A stretch of 64,000 nt of DNA from a virus, in IMG/VR virus record IMGVR_UViG_3300047994_000066, positions 18,473 through 82,472 of that record; one strand, given 5' to 3'. Made by a program: the position numbers and the translations under genes. This document shows, piece after piece, positions 34,958-44,777 of the stretch (within the stretch, counting starts at the first letter, position 1; each line of letters opens with the position of its first letter). The notes under the pieces were generated by a model. That model ran no database searches. It was not told the origin of the DNA and saw nothing but the letters and a program-made list of their open reading frames with translations.

Positions 34958-37900
34958 GTCCTCATCAAATGCATCATTTGACTTCTCCAATGCTTCAGAC
35001 GCCTTAAGACTTCCTTCAGGAAACACTGCCCAGCGTCCGAATCCAAAGCCAGGAGACATTCGTTACAACACGAGTCTTAATGAATTTGAGGGATATACCA
35101 CTGAATGGGGTGGTCTTGGTGGCGGCGGTTCTCTTACCATTCAAAACAATAATGTCTTTGTTAATACTACAACGACTCTTGATTTTTCTAATGGTCCGAA
35201 TACGATTCTTATCGTCACGGACGATTATGCCAACAACCGCGTTAATATTTACCTCAACAGTATTAGTAGCGGAGCTACGGGTGCAACTGGCGCTACGGGT
35301 GCGACCGGTCCTGCCGGTGCTACGGGTGCTGGTGCTACAGGCGCATCTGGTGCCGTAGGTCCAACCGGACCTTCTGGTCCTACGGGTCCAACAGGCCCTA
35401 ATGGATCAACAGGAGCAACAGGTGCTACAGGCTCTACAGGCGCGACAGGTCCAACTGGTGCTACAGGAGCGGGAGCTACTGGCGCAACAGGCGCTACAGG
35501 CTCATTAGGAGCCACAGGAGCCACGGGTTCTGGAGCAACGGGTGCTAGCGGCCCATCAGGCGCAACAGGTGCTACAGGCTCTACAGGCGCGACAGGTCCA
35601 ACTGGCGCGACAGGTCCAACTGCTAATCTTTCTATCGATAGTGATCAGTTTGTGGCCACAGCTAATCAAACTATTTTCACCTTATCTGTCACACCAAACA
35701 ATGCCAACAATGTTATTGTCACAAGAAACGGTCTTGTGCAACCTCCTGGTAATGCCTACACACTTGTAGGATCTACACTAACCTTTACATCTAACTGCAA
35801 TGCGACAGACTTTGTTGAAGTCCGTGAATTTTTGGGTGGTGCAGGAAGTGGCAACGGTGGAGGCAGCAGCAATTCATCAAGCAATGTGACAATTGAATTG
35901 AACAGTCTTGTGATTGGCAATGCCAATGTAATTAATTTTAGTAATGCCGGTTCAAACGTTATTATCACTGGTAATTCTACTGGAAATTTGATCACACTAT
36001 TTTTTGATTCTGTAACCGCAACACAAGCATTAGGTGGTGGATCAGATAGATATTACGCAAACAACATTACGTTGGGCACTCCACCTATCCTAGCAAACAG
36101 CTTCACTTACTTTCCATTATCTATTAACGCGCAAAGTGGATTTATCAGTAGTCTTGTTATTCAGACAAACGACTTAGGTCCATATCCTTGGAATTTTGTT
36201 ATCGCTGGATATGCAAATTCTAGCAATATTTTTTATTCTGCTAATGGTATAAGCACCAATACATTCACAATCAGTGAATTGTTTTTCTATCAAGCAGACT
36301 ATACGACAGATACCAACATGTACATTGGTATTATGAATCCAGGTAGTAATGCAAGTACGTTTATTGCTCTTGGTGTTCGTGCAGAAATTATCGATGCAAG
36401 TACTAACTTAACTACTCATATAATAAAAACTAACACCGTGTTAGGTATAGTTAATGCAAATGGAAGCACGAGTAATTACACTTACTTTGCTGTTCCTAAC
36501 ATAGCTGGCAGAGGATTCATAAGCGACTTCAGCGTTACGTCTAACACTAATACTAGTTTCGATATTGTTGTCCGTGGTTCTCCAGCTGCAACTGGAAATC
36601 TTTTCTTGTCTGCAACGGGTGTTGTCAATTCATACAACACTGGTGCAGTGTTCTATTATGAAAACGACGCATTGACTGCCAATGGATATACATCTAATTC
36701 TGTTTATATCGGTATTAGTAACCGCAATAACAATGCTTCCTTTAACCTAGATGTTCTTCGTATAGAAGCATTAGGTAACACTGCTAACGCAAACGGTAAT
36801 GTTGGAACCGGTTTTCAATTCATAAATCTTTCAAATAATTTAGGTGCGGTCACCAATAGTGGAAGTTATGGCCCTTATACTTATTTCAATATTCCTAACT
36901 TTACAGAAAGAGGATTGATCACCGGTATAAAAATCACAACAGATAATTCTGCACCATGGAATTTGGTATTGACCGGAAGTCCAAACGGCAATGTTTTTTT
37001 TGCTGCTAATGGTCTTACCGGTTCATTCACTGCTAATGGTGTGTTTTATTATGAAAACGATAATGGATACAGTAAAAATCTTTGTATTGGTATTTTGAAC
37101 ACCGATAGCAACGCACACACTTTTAACCTGAAATCTATCACGATTGAAGCATTTACTGGAACAAGTCAAAGTACTGTTACTCAAACAGCTAACATCGCTA
37201 ACAATGCTTTAAATATTGCAACAGCTGCTTACATTGAAGCAAACAGTGCAGCCAACACAACAGCAGTTTATGCTAATGGTCATTTGGTCCTCGCTGCTTC
37301 GAATTTGAATTTTAATAACACATCAACTATTAATATTTCTATTACGGCTAACGGAACCATGCAGACTAATGTTGCGTTCCAAGCTAATTTGGCGTCACTG
37401 AATACATCTATTAATAATGCTCTTACAGTTGCAGAAGAAGCATATGCAGCAGCTAACGCGGCTAATGCAGCAACCGGAGTTTCTTCTGGAAGCTATGGTA
37501 GTCAGTTCTATTTCCCAACTCTTACAGTAGATTCAAGAGGTAGGATAACCAACATAGCAACACAAGGATTGAATTTCTTTACAGCTAATGTTGCTGGTAT
37601 TGTTCCTGCCTCTGGAGGCAACGCTAACAGCGTTCTTCATGGAGATGGTAGTTGGAGCGCGGCTAATGCGGCACTTTCTCAATCATTATCAGCCAATGGG
37701 TACATCCAATTAACCAGCGGTCTTTATCTACAATGGGGTAAGGTTGGTCTTACAGGAACCGGTCAGGCTGGTCCATATGTGATTACTTACAATACCCCAT
37801 TCCCGAATGGAACATTGTTTGCCATTGCAAACCCTGATGGTGGTACGCCACCAGTAGGAACGACGGCTTCTAACGCATCATCTTTCACTTTCTATACAGG

Positions 37901-37958
37901 TTATCTAGGCGGCTCGATTGGTTGGACATCAACCTCTTACTTCGCTATCGGCTACTAA
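34956..37958 (+). CDS. collagen-like tail fibre with gp53-like C-terminal domain
   Basis: 1,000 residues. After an N-terminal head ([18 protein letters not shown], a fold seen at fibre ends), residues about 107-227 are Gly-X-Y repeats dominated by Gly-Ala-Thr. Then come a [13 protein letters not shown] module, three similar beta domains (each with FYYENDA/FYYENDN-type strands), an NG...[17 protein letters not shown] module, an alanine-rich helix and a C-terminal tip (LQWGKV ... PFPNG ... SYFAIGY) like the gp53-like fibre C-terminal domain. No S74 chaperone is present. The stop is in CTAAATAA. Confidence 0.8.
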   Translation: MSSSNASFDFSNASDALRLPSGNTAQRPNPKPGDIRYNTSLNEFEGYTTEWGGLGGGGSLTIQNNNVFVNTTTTLDFSNGPNTILIVTDDYANNRVNIYLNSISSGATGATGATGATGPAGATGAGATGASGAVGPTGPSGPTGPTGPNGSTGATGATGSTGATGPTGATGAGATGATGATGSLGATGATGSGATGASGPSGATGATGSTGATGPTGATGPTANLSIDSDQFVATANQTIFTLSVTPNNANNVIVTRNGLVQPPGNAYTLVGSTLTFTSNCNATDFVEVREFLGGAGSGNGGGSSNSSSNVTIELNSLVIGNANVINFSNAGSNVIITGNSTGNLITLFFDSVTATQALGGGSDRYYANNITLGTPPILANSFTYFPLSINAQSGFISSLVIQTNDLGPYPWNFVIAGYANSSNIFYSANGISTNTFTISELFFYQADYTTDTNMYIGIMNPGSNASTFIALGVRAEIIDASTNLTTHIIKTNTVLGIVNANGSTSNYTYFAVPNIAGRGFISDFSVTSNTNTSFDIVVRGSPAATGNLFLSATGVVNSYNTGAVFYYENDALTANGYTSNSVYIGISNRNNNASFNLDVLRIEALGNTANANGNVGTGFQFINLSNNLGAVTNSGSYGPYTYFNIPNFTERGLITGIKITTDNSAPWNLVLTGSPNGNVFFAANGLTGSFTANGVFYYENDNGYSKNLCIGILNTDSNAHTFNLKSITIEAFTGTSQSTVTQTANIANNALNIATAAYIEANSAANTTAVYANGHLVLAASNLNFNNTSTINISITANGTMQTNVAFQANLASLNTSINNALTVAEEAYAAANAANAATGVSSGSYGSQFYFPTLTVDSRGRITNIATQGLNFFTANVAGIVPASGGNANSVLHGDGSWSAANAALSQSLSANGYIQLTSGLYLQWGKVGLTGTGQAGPYVITYNTPFPNGTLFAIANPDGGTPPVGTTASNASSFTFYTGYLGGSIGWTSTSYFAIGY

Positions 37959-37962
37959 ATAA
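37955..37962 (+). promoter_or_regulatory. late-promoter motif CTAAATAA containing a fibre stop codon
   Basis: TAC-TAA-ATAA: the stop of the second fibre is inside the motif, 21 bases before the next ATG at 37984. Confidence 0.6.
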
Positions 37963-37983
37963 GGCATCAACGAGGATTCTTAA

Positions 37984-38979
37984 ATGTACACAACCGGCAC
38001 TATTTTATCTAACACACCTGCTCCAGATTTTATTGCATATCTAGGAGCACAGATGCTTAACGTTTCTTGGACGCAAGTATCCACCAATGTGGTTAGTGGT
38101 AACAACACCTGGAATGTGTATAAGTCACCAGGTGCTACGAATAACATCGGTAACGATTTCTATGCTGCTTTGGGATGGGATAATGCTAGCAACACCTACG
38201 TTGGTGCTACCGTATTTGAAGGTTGGAACGTCAGCACCAACACAGCTACAAATTATCCGGCTGCTATGCCCTACTACACCACAAATGGTATAGATGGTAA
38301 CAATGCTGGAATTCTTTTGTCTACATATCAAAGTGGCAACAATGCTTTACCAAATTCTGCAAATTTTGCATCAGGTACTAATTTGCTTGATTATAGTATG
38401 TCTTGTACGTCTATGGCTCAAATGCCGATATCGAGTTTAGGTGGAATCACATATTGGGTTAGTGCAACGGTTGATCGTGTTATTTTTCAGTTTGCAAATA
38501 CATCACAACCTCAATATGGTTCGGCAATGTATGTCGGTTCTTTTGATCCTACAGAATCACTTTCATTAGATCCTTATCCAATTTGCGCAATGAATTTGAA
38601 TTCAACAAGTCTTGGATCTGGTTCAGATCAGTATCCGGGTTCTGTTACGGGTGTGACAACTCGATCCAATTATTTTACGCAATATGGCGCTCAATATGGT
38701 TTTTCAGTTGGACTAAATCAGGGGCAATCTCTTGTTAACAGCATTAATACTTCTACACTGAATGATCCATTTTTGGGTGGAAAAACTTTAATCAGTAAGA
38801 TTTATGTGGCAATGAGTAATTATTATTGGAAACGCGGCGTGTTAAAAGATGTCTATTATTGCTACTGTACTGCGTACAAAGGCGACGTTATACAATGGAC
38901 TATTGGTGGAACTACTTACAATGCTACCTGTATTGATGGTAACGGAACCAACACCTATAAATTCTTTGGACAAGTGTAA
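37984..38979 (+). CDS. unknown virion protein, possible receptor-binding component
   Basis: 331 residues, rich in Ser, Asn, Tyr and Gly with a beta-strand pattern and no transmembrane segment or enzymatic motif. A cysteine-rich YYCYCTAYKGD stretch lies near residue 295. It has a GAGGATTCTTAA leader. Its place between fibres and the TAATG overlap with the next small gene suggest a virion component, perhaps a fibre tip or a decoration. No family was recognised. Confidence 0.6.
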   Translation: MYTTGTILSNTPAPDFIAYLGAQMLNVSWTQVSTNVVSGNNTWNVYKSPGATNNIGNDFYAALGWDNASNTYVGATVFEGWNVSTNTATNYPAAMPYYTTNGIDGNNAGILLSTYQSGNNALPNSANFASGTNLLDYSMSCTSMAQMPISSLGGITYWVSATVDRVIFQFANTSQPQYGSAMYVGSFDPTESLSLDPYPICAMNLNSTSLGSGSDQYPGSVTGVTTRSNYFTQYGAQYGFSVGLNQGQSLVNSINTSTLNDPFLGGKTLISKIYVAMSNYYWKRGVLKDVYYCYCTAYKGDVIQWTIGGTTYNATCIDGNGTNTYKFFGQV

Positions 38980-39224
38980 TGGCTAATACTATCAATGCTG
39001 CTGTTGCAACGTATTTTGATAACGGTAATACGTCACCACAATATTGCACAAACAACACTTATGGTGCATCTAGTTTGGTTAAACTTTCTGGTGGTATGGT
39101 AAGATATCAAGCCGGTATATCTAATCAAGCTATGGCCCAAATTGGATATATGTATTTCCCACAAAATCAGAAAACCGCTTTTCCTTCTCTACCAGGAAAG
39201 ACGAAGTATCCTAGATTTCCATAA
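38979..39224 (+). CDS. hypothetical protein, 81 aa
   Basis: It starts in the TAATG overlap with the preceding gene, which implies coupled translation. It contains MYFPQNQKTAFPSLPGK near the C-terminus. Asn/Tyr/Gly-rich composition matches its virion neighbours. Not recognised. Confidence 0.55.
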   Translation: MANTINAAVATYFDNGNTSPQYCTNNTYGASSLVKLSGGMVRYQAGISNQAMAQIGYMYFPQNQKTAFPSLPGKTKYPRFP

Positions 39225-39236
39225 GGGTAGGTCTCG

Positions 39237-41225
39237 ATGCAAAACTTACTCTTTACTAATCAAATTCGTAACGCTGCCAATGTCAATTTAGATGTGGTGC
39301 TTGGGAATCTTGTTGCTAACGTTACATCAGCAAATGCATCTAACCTTGTTATTACGGGCAACAGCACAAACGTCATTATTGACACTCGTCTTTCTGGAGG
39401 ATTTGGAGCCACAGGTGCGACTGGTGCGACTGGAGTATCCGGTCCAACAGGTCCAACTGGAAACACAGGTTCTACTGGCGCAACCGGAACAGGAACACAG
39501 GGTTCTACTGGCGCAACCGGAACAGCCGGAACAGCCGGAACAGCTGGACCAACGGGACCTACTGGTCCAACAGGTCCTAATGGCGCAACTGGAGCGACAG
39601 GTGCAAATGGTGCCACGGGTGCCACGGGTGCCACGGGTGCAGGAGCTACCGGAGCAACAGGTGCCACGGGTGCTACTGGTTCTGGCGCTACAGGATCTAC
39701 TGGAGCCACAGGAGTGGGATCAACAGGTGCTACAGGCATCGCTGGACCAACTGGTCCTACAGGCCCAACCGGTTTTACAGGTGCAACAGGTGCCATAGCT
39801 AATCTTGTTGCAAGCATCACATCAGGTAACACTAGCAATGTTTTAATCAGTGGCAATGCCAGCAATGTAATCATCGACACTCGCATTACTGGCGGCGGTG
39901 GCACTCCTGGTGGTAGCAACACACAAGTGCAGTTCAACAACAATGGTTCTTTTGGTGGCACTTCTAATTTAACTTTTATTGATGGTCAGTCACTCAATGT
40001 TGGTAATCCAGTGCTGATCAGTGGTGGCAATCAAACCAGCCCTAGCAATATGTTGGGCTGGCAATTGGCTGCTGCCGCACCTGCATCCACTCTTTACTAT
40101 AAACTGGTTACTCTTCCAGCATCATCTGCGGGAACTTATGACAGTTTGACTATTGATGCCGTTCTCTCATCTGGTTGGGGTTCAACCAATGTCTGCCGCC
40201 TCAAGATGATTATGGGCAACAGAGGCCAGTTCAATGGCAGGCACAGTTTGTTGGGTTATCCAGCCACCAGTGTAGGTATAGCCTGCTACAGTGAATCCAA
40301 TGGAACAGTCAGTGTTTATGCCAAATTCTTGTCTGGTCAATACACTACTGCATCAATCAATGTACTTGAGTGCATAGAAGAAACGCTTTACCCAAATCCA
40401 ACATCTATTACCTCACCAACAGGTACTTGTGTTTTGGATACTACAAACTTTAATGCATCTAACCCTGGTGCTAACACTCCACACATGTGGACTGATGGTG
40501 GTTCTGTAATCGGTTCTAACACTGGTACTGGAAACACTTACATCACTAGTCAGTACTTAGGTGGTGCAATGAACGTCACTAATGATATTCGCACTTGGCG
40601 AACAGGAACGACTGCCGGTGGTGTAGTTTATTTTGGTCAGTCAAGCCTTGGCACTTACCTATACTTTGATGGCACAACTTTTTATTTTGCCGGTGGTAAC
40701 CTCAGTCTGAATGGTAACAACTTGCTCTGCGGAACTGTTGAAGCAGTCAATCTTTGGGGTGCCGTTCCAGGTGCAAATGTCACAGGCACAGTAGCCAGCG
40801 CAACACTAGCCAGCACTGTCACCACCACATCATACAGTGGCAGCACCAGCTACTCTGTCCCCTTTGTTAATGGCACCAGTGTGCTCTATAACGCCAGTGT
40901 CACTATTCAGGGATCAACAGGCACACTTTCAGCCACCATCCTCAATACCACATCTGATGCCAACCTAAAAGCCAACATCGAAATTATCAAGGACAGCAGT
41001 CACATCATCGCTGGATTAAATGGTGTGCGCTACAACTGGAAAGCCAGCGGGCTTCCATCTGCTGGTCTGATCGCACAGGATGTTGAACGAGTGCTGCCTG
41101 AGGCAGTGGTCACCAATGATGATGGCACCAAGTCACTGAACTACAATGCCATCATTGCAGTGCTGGTGGAAGAGGTCAAGGCACTCAGGGCTGAAGTCAA
41201 CATCCTCAAGGCACTGACCAGATGA
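39237..41225 (+). CDS. collagen-like tail fibre with S74 self-cleaving chaperone
   Basis: 662 residues. The N-terminus ([17 protein letters not shown]) resembles that of the fibre-like protein at 48948, so it may be a shared attachment segment. Residues about 58-185 are Gly-X-Y repeats. The C-terminal 90 residues are an S74 chaperone: SDANLKA with predicted Ser573 and Lys578, then [15 protein letters not shown] and [15 protein letters not shown]. From about 40,000 the codons become richer in G and C than in the 5' half, indicating a mosaic join inside the gene. The stop overlaps the adhesin start (ATGA). Confidence 0.86.
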   Translation: MQNLLFTNQIRNAANVNLDVVLGNLVANVTSANASNLVITGNSTNVIIDTRLSGGFGATGATGATGVSGPTGPTGNTGSTGATGTGTQGSTGATGTAGTAGTAGPTGPTGPTGPNGATGATGANGATGATGATGAGATGATGATGATGSGATGSTGATGVGSTGATGIAGPTGPTGPTGFTGATGAIANLVASITSGNTSNVLISGNASNVIIDTRITGGGGTPGGSNTQVQFNNNGSFGGTSNLTFIDGQSLNVGNPVLISGGNQTSPSNMLGWQLAAAAPASTLYYKLVTLPASSAGTYDSLTIDAVLSSGWGSTNVCRLKMIMGNRGQFNGRHSLLGYPATSVGIACYSESNGTVSVYAKFLSGQYTTASINVLECIEETLYPNPTSITSPTGTCVLDTTNFNASNPGANTPHMWTDGGSVIGSNTGTGNTYITSQYLGGAMNVTNDIRTWRTGTTAGGVVYFGQSSLGTYLYFDGTTFYFAGGNLSLNGNNLLCGTVEAVNLWGAVPGANVTGTVASATLASTVTTTSYSGSTSYSVPFVNGTSVLYNASVTIQGSTGTLSATILNTTSDANLKANIEIIKDSSHIIAGLNGVRYNWKASGLPSAGLIAQDVERVLPEAVVTNDDGTKSLNYNAIIAVLVEEVKALRAEVNILKALTR

Positions 41226-42001
41226 CGACCAACATTCAGGTGTCTGGTGTTGATCTGTCCAGCAAGTTTGCTGCCTATGTCAGTGGTGGCAATGTTGGCA
41301 CAGTGACTGCACAGACAGCCACCAAAATCGAGTCATCGGGATCTGATCTCAACACACTGTTCACGGCTCTGACCTACGGCACGGCACAAAGTGCTGCCAC
41401 AGGCATTCAATCCGGTAGCACTGACCTAAAGTCCAAGTTCGCCGCTCTTGGCACTTGCGCCTTCACAAGCAGATACAACGCAGCAGCCACCTATACTGAG
41501 ACGGTGCCAAATGGTGTCACCTCAATGATCATTGAAGTGTGGGGTGCTGGTGGTGGTGGCAGTTCAGGTACTGGCACAGGTTGCGGAGCCGAAGCCGGTT
41601 CAGGTGGTGGTTCTGGTGGATATTCCAAGACAACCATCAATGTCACTGGTCAGGCTGGCAAGACAGTCACAATCAAGCTGGGCGCGGCTGGCACGGCACC
41701 AGGTGGCACTGGTGGTCAGTCCAATGTTGTGTCTGGAACACTGACGGTCACATCAATGATCGCCAATGGCGGTGGCGGAGGTGGATCTGGTGCCGGTGGA
41801 GCAGGTGGCACCGCATCAGGTGGAACAACCAACCAAACAGGCAATGCTGGCACCTATCAGGGTGGTCCAAGTGGTGGTGGTGCGGCTGTCGCTGGAACCT
41901 ATGCCACTGGTAATAAGGGTGGTGGTGGTGGTTTGGCTGGTTCCGGTCACGCCGGAACCAACGGTGGTACTGGGTTCTGTAACATCCACTACATTGCATA
42001 G
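41222..42001 (+). CDS. glycine-rich adhesin
   Basis: 259 residues. The first 90 are a repeated phage module ([13 protein letters not shown] ... [12 protein letters not shown] ... [13 protein letters not shown]). From about residue 105 it has [11 protein letters not shown] and long glycine runs alternating with short loops, as in polyglycine adhesins at fibre tips. It is coupled by ATGA to an S74 fibre, repeating the arrangement of the pair at 28781/31948. Base composition is GC-richer than the flanking genes. Confidence 0.72.
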   Translation: MTTNIQVSGVDLSSKFAAYVSGGNVGTVTAQTATKIESSGSDLNTLFTALTYGTAQSAATGIQSGSTDLKSKFAALGTCAFTSRYNAAATYTETVPNGVTSMIIEVWGAGGGGSSGTGTGCGAEAGSGGGSGGYSKTTINVTGQAGKTVTIKLGAAGTAPGGTGGQSNVVSGTLTVTSMIANGGGGGGSGAGGAGGTASGGTTNQTGNAGTYQGGPSGGGAAVAGTYATGNKGGGGGLAGSGHAGTNGGTGFCNIHYIA

Positions 42002-42026
42002 ATGCGCTAAGCAACATTGCCTGACA

Positions 42027-42374
42027 ATGATCCATCAACTTCACATTCCTGGTCCACCATACGGCATTCAATACACCTTCCGTGAGGCTGGCTGGGGCAT
42101 TCCAATGCACAGTCACGAGCCTGAACTGGCACACAATGTTGAGGTGGTGGCTGGCTCAATCCTGCTCACTGAAGGAACAAACGAGCGCGTGATTCGGGCT
42201 GGGCAAATCGCATCCATAGCCTGGGCTAACCCACACCAGATCGAGGCTCTGGAGCCTGCGACGGTGATCAGGAACTGGATGTTGAATGGAATGCCTGAGG
42301 GCTATGACAAGCTGCCACCAGAAGAATTGGAATGGGAAAAAGATATACCGACCTGGCACTTAATAAATAACTAA
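42027..42374 (+). CDS. cupin-like protein
   Basis: 115 residues from ATG 42027, 25 bases after the adhesin stop; a longer open frame extends upstream but only as an overlap with the adhesin. The core is a cupin: GWGIPMHSHEPELAHNVE with a His-X-His pair and a downstream Glu, then an NPHQIEAL strand with the third histidine. Substrate unknown. It shares the GC-rich composition of the two genes before it. Its 3' end holds the AATAAATA motif for the next fibre. Confidence 0.65.
   Translation: MIHQLHIPGPPYGIQYTFREAGWGIPMHSHEPELAHNVEVVAGSILLTEGTNERVIRAGQIASIAWANPHQIEALEPATVIRNWMLNGMPEGYDKLPPEELEWEKDIPTWHLINN
42362..42369 (+). promoter_or_regulatory. late-promoter motif AATAAATA
   Basis: It fits the NATAAATA form of the late motif and lies 26 bases before the ATG at 42396, overlapping the end of the cupin gene. 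Confidence 0.45.
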
Positions 42375-42395
42375 ACCGCTCAGAGCTAACTATTA

Positions 42396-44447
42396 ATGAA
42401 AGTCGTAATCAATAATCAAACTCCGGAATTTAAGTTAGTCGCGGCTACAGGCCCAAATAGCGGCAACACGGGAGAGCCTGGTGCAACAGGAGCTACGGGA
42501 TCTACCGGTGCTACCGGATTAACAGGATCAACAGGAATACAAGGTTCTACCGGTGCAACCGGAAACACCGGTTTTACAGGTGCAACCGGAACAACTGGTG
42601 CCACTGGAATTAACGGAGCAACAGGTTCCACTGGTATAGCTGGCCCTACAGGACCTACAGGACCAACCGGCTCTACTGGATCATCAGGAACAGCCGGATC
42701 TACAGGCGCAACGGGTTCCACTGGTATAGCTGGCCCTACAGGACCTACAGGACCAACCGGCTCTACTGGATCATCAGGAACAGCCGGATCTACAGGCGCA
42801 ACGGGTGCAACCGGAACAACTGGACCTACAGGATCTCAAGGTTCAACTGGTGCAACCGGAACTGGTGGTGCAGTCGGATCTACAGGCGCAACGGGTGTTC
42901 ACGGTATAATTGCACTTTTAACAAATGATGTTGTCGTCATTCAAAATGCTAATGCTAATTTTCAAAATACTGCTACGATCAACGTTACAATTACTGCAAA
43001 TGGTACAACAGAAGCTAACATAGCATTTGCTGTTAACACATCTTCAGTCGGTGGAGCATATCAAGCTGACGTATTAGCTAATGGTCATCTTATTTTAGCT
43101 AATGCAAATCTTAACTTTAACAATACTGCAACAATCAATGTTAATGTTACTGCTAATGGAACAACACAAGCAAACATTGCATATAGTATTAATTCAAGCT
43201 CTATATCTACAGGTCCACAAGGTGCGACCGGTGCAACAGGTACAGCTGGTCCGTCAGGTTCACAAGGTTCAACTGGTGCAACCGGTGCTGGATCAACGGG
43301 TGCTACAGGATTAACTGGTCCAACAGGTCCGACCGGACCAACAGGCTCACAAGGTTCAACAGGTTCTACTGGTGCTACTGGAACAGCCGGTCCTACTGGA
43401 ACTCAAGGATCAACTGGCGCGACTGGAACTGCCGGTCCTACTGGCTCACAAGGTCCAACAGGAACTCAAGGATCAACAGGTGCAACTGGAACAGCAGGAA
43501 CACAGGGTTCTACTGGCGCTACCGGTACAGGTGGACCAACAGGTCCTACAGGCCCTACAGGTCCTACTGGACCGACTGGAGCAACAGGTTCATCTGGCGT
43601 AGGTTCTACTGGTGCTACAGGTATTGGATCAACAGGTGCAACCGGTGCTTCAGGTCCTACTGGTGCAACCGGTCCATCCGGTGGCGGTGGTAGTGCGGCA
43701 GGTGCTAACACACAAATTCAATATTATTTGGGTGGTGCATTAGCCGCAAATGCTAATCTTGCTTACAATGCAATAACAAATATTTTTAATACGTCACCAA
43801 CCACGATCATTGGTAACGGATTACTTGATGCTCAGTTAACGATACAAGGTGTTACTCCAACTAATAGTGGTGCTGATGAACCACTGTATATAACATTCCA
43901 GGGTTCTGATGGAGTAACGAGAGCATACACTGGTATGTACATCAGTGGCCAAAACACCTATGGTGTAGTTATCAATGGTAGTGATGCTCGTTTTATTCTA
44001 GACATTAACGGCACCGGACAACTAATTGCTTATCCTAATTATATTAATATTTCTGCTAACCTAGATATACAACCTAGTTATTCAGTCAATGTTTCAAACG
44101 CTGGTATCAGATTCAGTGATAACACAGTACAAACAACAGCAGCGACTGGTGGCGGCTCTTCTACTGTTATTAATAGCACAAGTAATACAGCTACAGCCGG
44201 TCAAACTAATTTCACACTGACTGCTAATGTTAGCTCTGCAAGCTACGTCATCGTCACTGTTAATGGTTTGGTACAAGTTCCTACGACTCATTATAGCATT
44301 GTTAATAATTCGCTCACATTTGTTACAGCATTAAATGCTGGAGACATAGTTGAATCAAGAGAATTTGTTTCATCTAACATTGCTGTGACTCAAGCTCCAG
44401 CAGTCTATACCAAGAATTTGGTCCTAAATAGTCTTATATTCGGATAA
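42396..44447 (+). CDS. collagen-like tail fibre
   Basis: 683 residues. Two large Gly-X-Y blocks (about residues 24-168 and 272-430) are mostly Gly-Ala-Thr, Gly-Pro-Thr and Gly-Ser-Thr. Between them are two NG...[10 protein letters not shown]-type modules. The C-terminal 250 residues are beta-rich and end with the [16 protein letters not shown] module shared with other fibres. No S74 chaperone or obvious gp53-like tip is present, so a separate tip protein may be needed. An exact 90-bp tandem duplication lies in the first block. Confidence 0.82.
   Translation: MKVVINNQTPEFKLVAATGPNSGNTGEPGATGATGSTGATGLTGSTGIQGSTGATGNTGFTGATGTTGATGINGATGSTGIAGPTGPTGPTGSTGSSGTAGSTGATGSTGIAGPTGPTGPTGSTGSSGTAGSTGATGATGTTGPTGSQGSTGATGTGGAVGSTGATGVHGIIALLTNDVVVIQNANANFQNTATINVTITANGTTEANIAFAVNTSSVGGAYQADVLANGHLILANANLNFNNTATINVNVTANGTTQANIAYSINSSSISTGPQGATGATGTAGPSGSQGSTGATGAGSTGATGLTGPTGPTGPTGSQGSTGSTGATGTAGPTGTQGSTGATGTAGPTGSQGPTGTQGSTGATGTAGTQGSTGATGTGGPTGPTGPTGPTGPTGATGSSGVGSTGATGIGSTGATGASGPTGATGPSGGGGSAAGANTQIQYYLGGALAANANLAYNAITNIFNTSPTTIIGNGLLDAQLTIQGVTPTNSGADEPLYITFQGSDGVTRAYTGMYISGQNTYGVVINGSDARFILDINGTGQLIAYPNYINISANLDIQPSYSVNVSNAGIRFSDNTVQTTAATGGGSSTVINSTSNTATAGQTNFTLTANVSSASYVIVTVNGLVQVPTTHYSIVNNSLTFVTALNAGDIVESREFVSSNIAVTQAPAVYTKNLVLNSLIFG
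42624..42803 (+). repeat. exact 90-bp tandem repeat (two copies) in the fourth fibre
   Basis: 42624-42713 and 42714-42803 are identical and encode 30 residues of Gly-X-Y sequence each. The third positions are also identical, pointing to a recent in-frame duplication. Confidence 0.9.
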
Positions 44448-44453
44448 AAATTA

Positions 44454-44777
44454 ATGACAACACCAAATAGATATCTAGTCCCTTCTGTCGGAACTACCCC
44501 CAATAATGTGGGTATTCTTTCTGGAAATACAGTAGCTTTAATAGCTGGTTCAGTCTGTAACAAGACGGCTAACAGCGTGCTCGCAAGTGTTTGGGCAAAC
44601 ACCGGATCTATTGCTAACACCTATTATATGAACAATGTAATTGTTTCTCCTAATAGTACAGTAACCGTTTTTGGTGAACCACAAAAGCAATTCTTATTAA
44701 CTGGTGATGCTTTGTACGTCAGCTGCAATGTAAATGGTGGCTTCGATTTTATTCTATCAACAGCTGAGGGCTTCTAA
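44454..44777 (+). CDS. small virion-type protein, unknown
   Basis: 107 residues, mostly beta-strand, with FGEPQKQFLLTGDALYVSC near the C-terminus. It begins six bases after the fourth fibre and overlaps the next gene (TAATG). No family was recognised; the packing suggests co-expression with the fibre. Confidence 0.6.
   Translation: MTTPNRYLVPSVGTTPNNVGILSGNTVALIAGSVCNKTANSVLASVWANTGSIANTYYMNNVIVSPNSTVTVFGEPQKQFLLTGDALYVSCNVNGGFDFILSTAEGF

Noticed and set aside
39260-39961. Long - strand open frame (233 codons) rich in Val-Ala-Pro
   Set aside because: It is the reverse complement of Gly-Ala-Thr codons in the fibre; similar proline-rich antisense frames occur opposite every collagen-like block and have no ribosome sites.
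41539-41913. Tryptophan/cysteine-rich open frame on the + strand inside the adhesin
   Set aside because: It is a frame shadow of glycine codons (GGT/GGC read as TGG/GTG); composition is not protein-like.
41766-42026. Upstream extension of the cupin-like frame into the adhesin gene
   Set aside because: The extension is valine-rich shadow sequence; the internal ATG at 42027 begins the recognisable cupin domain.
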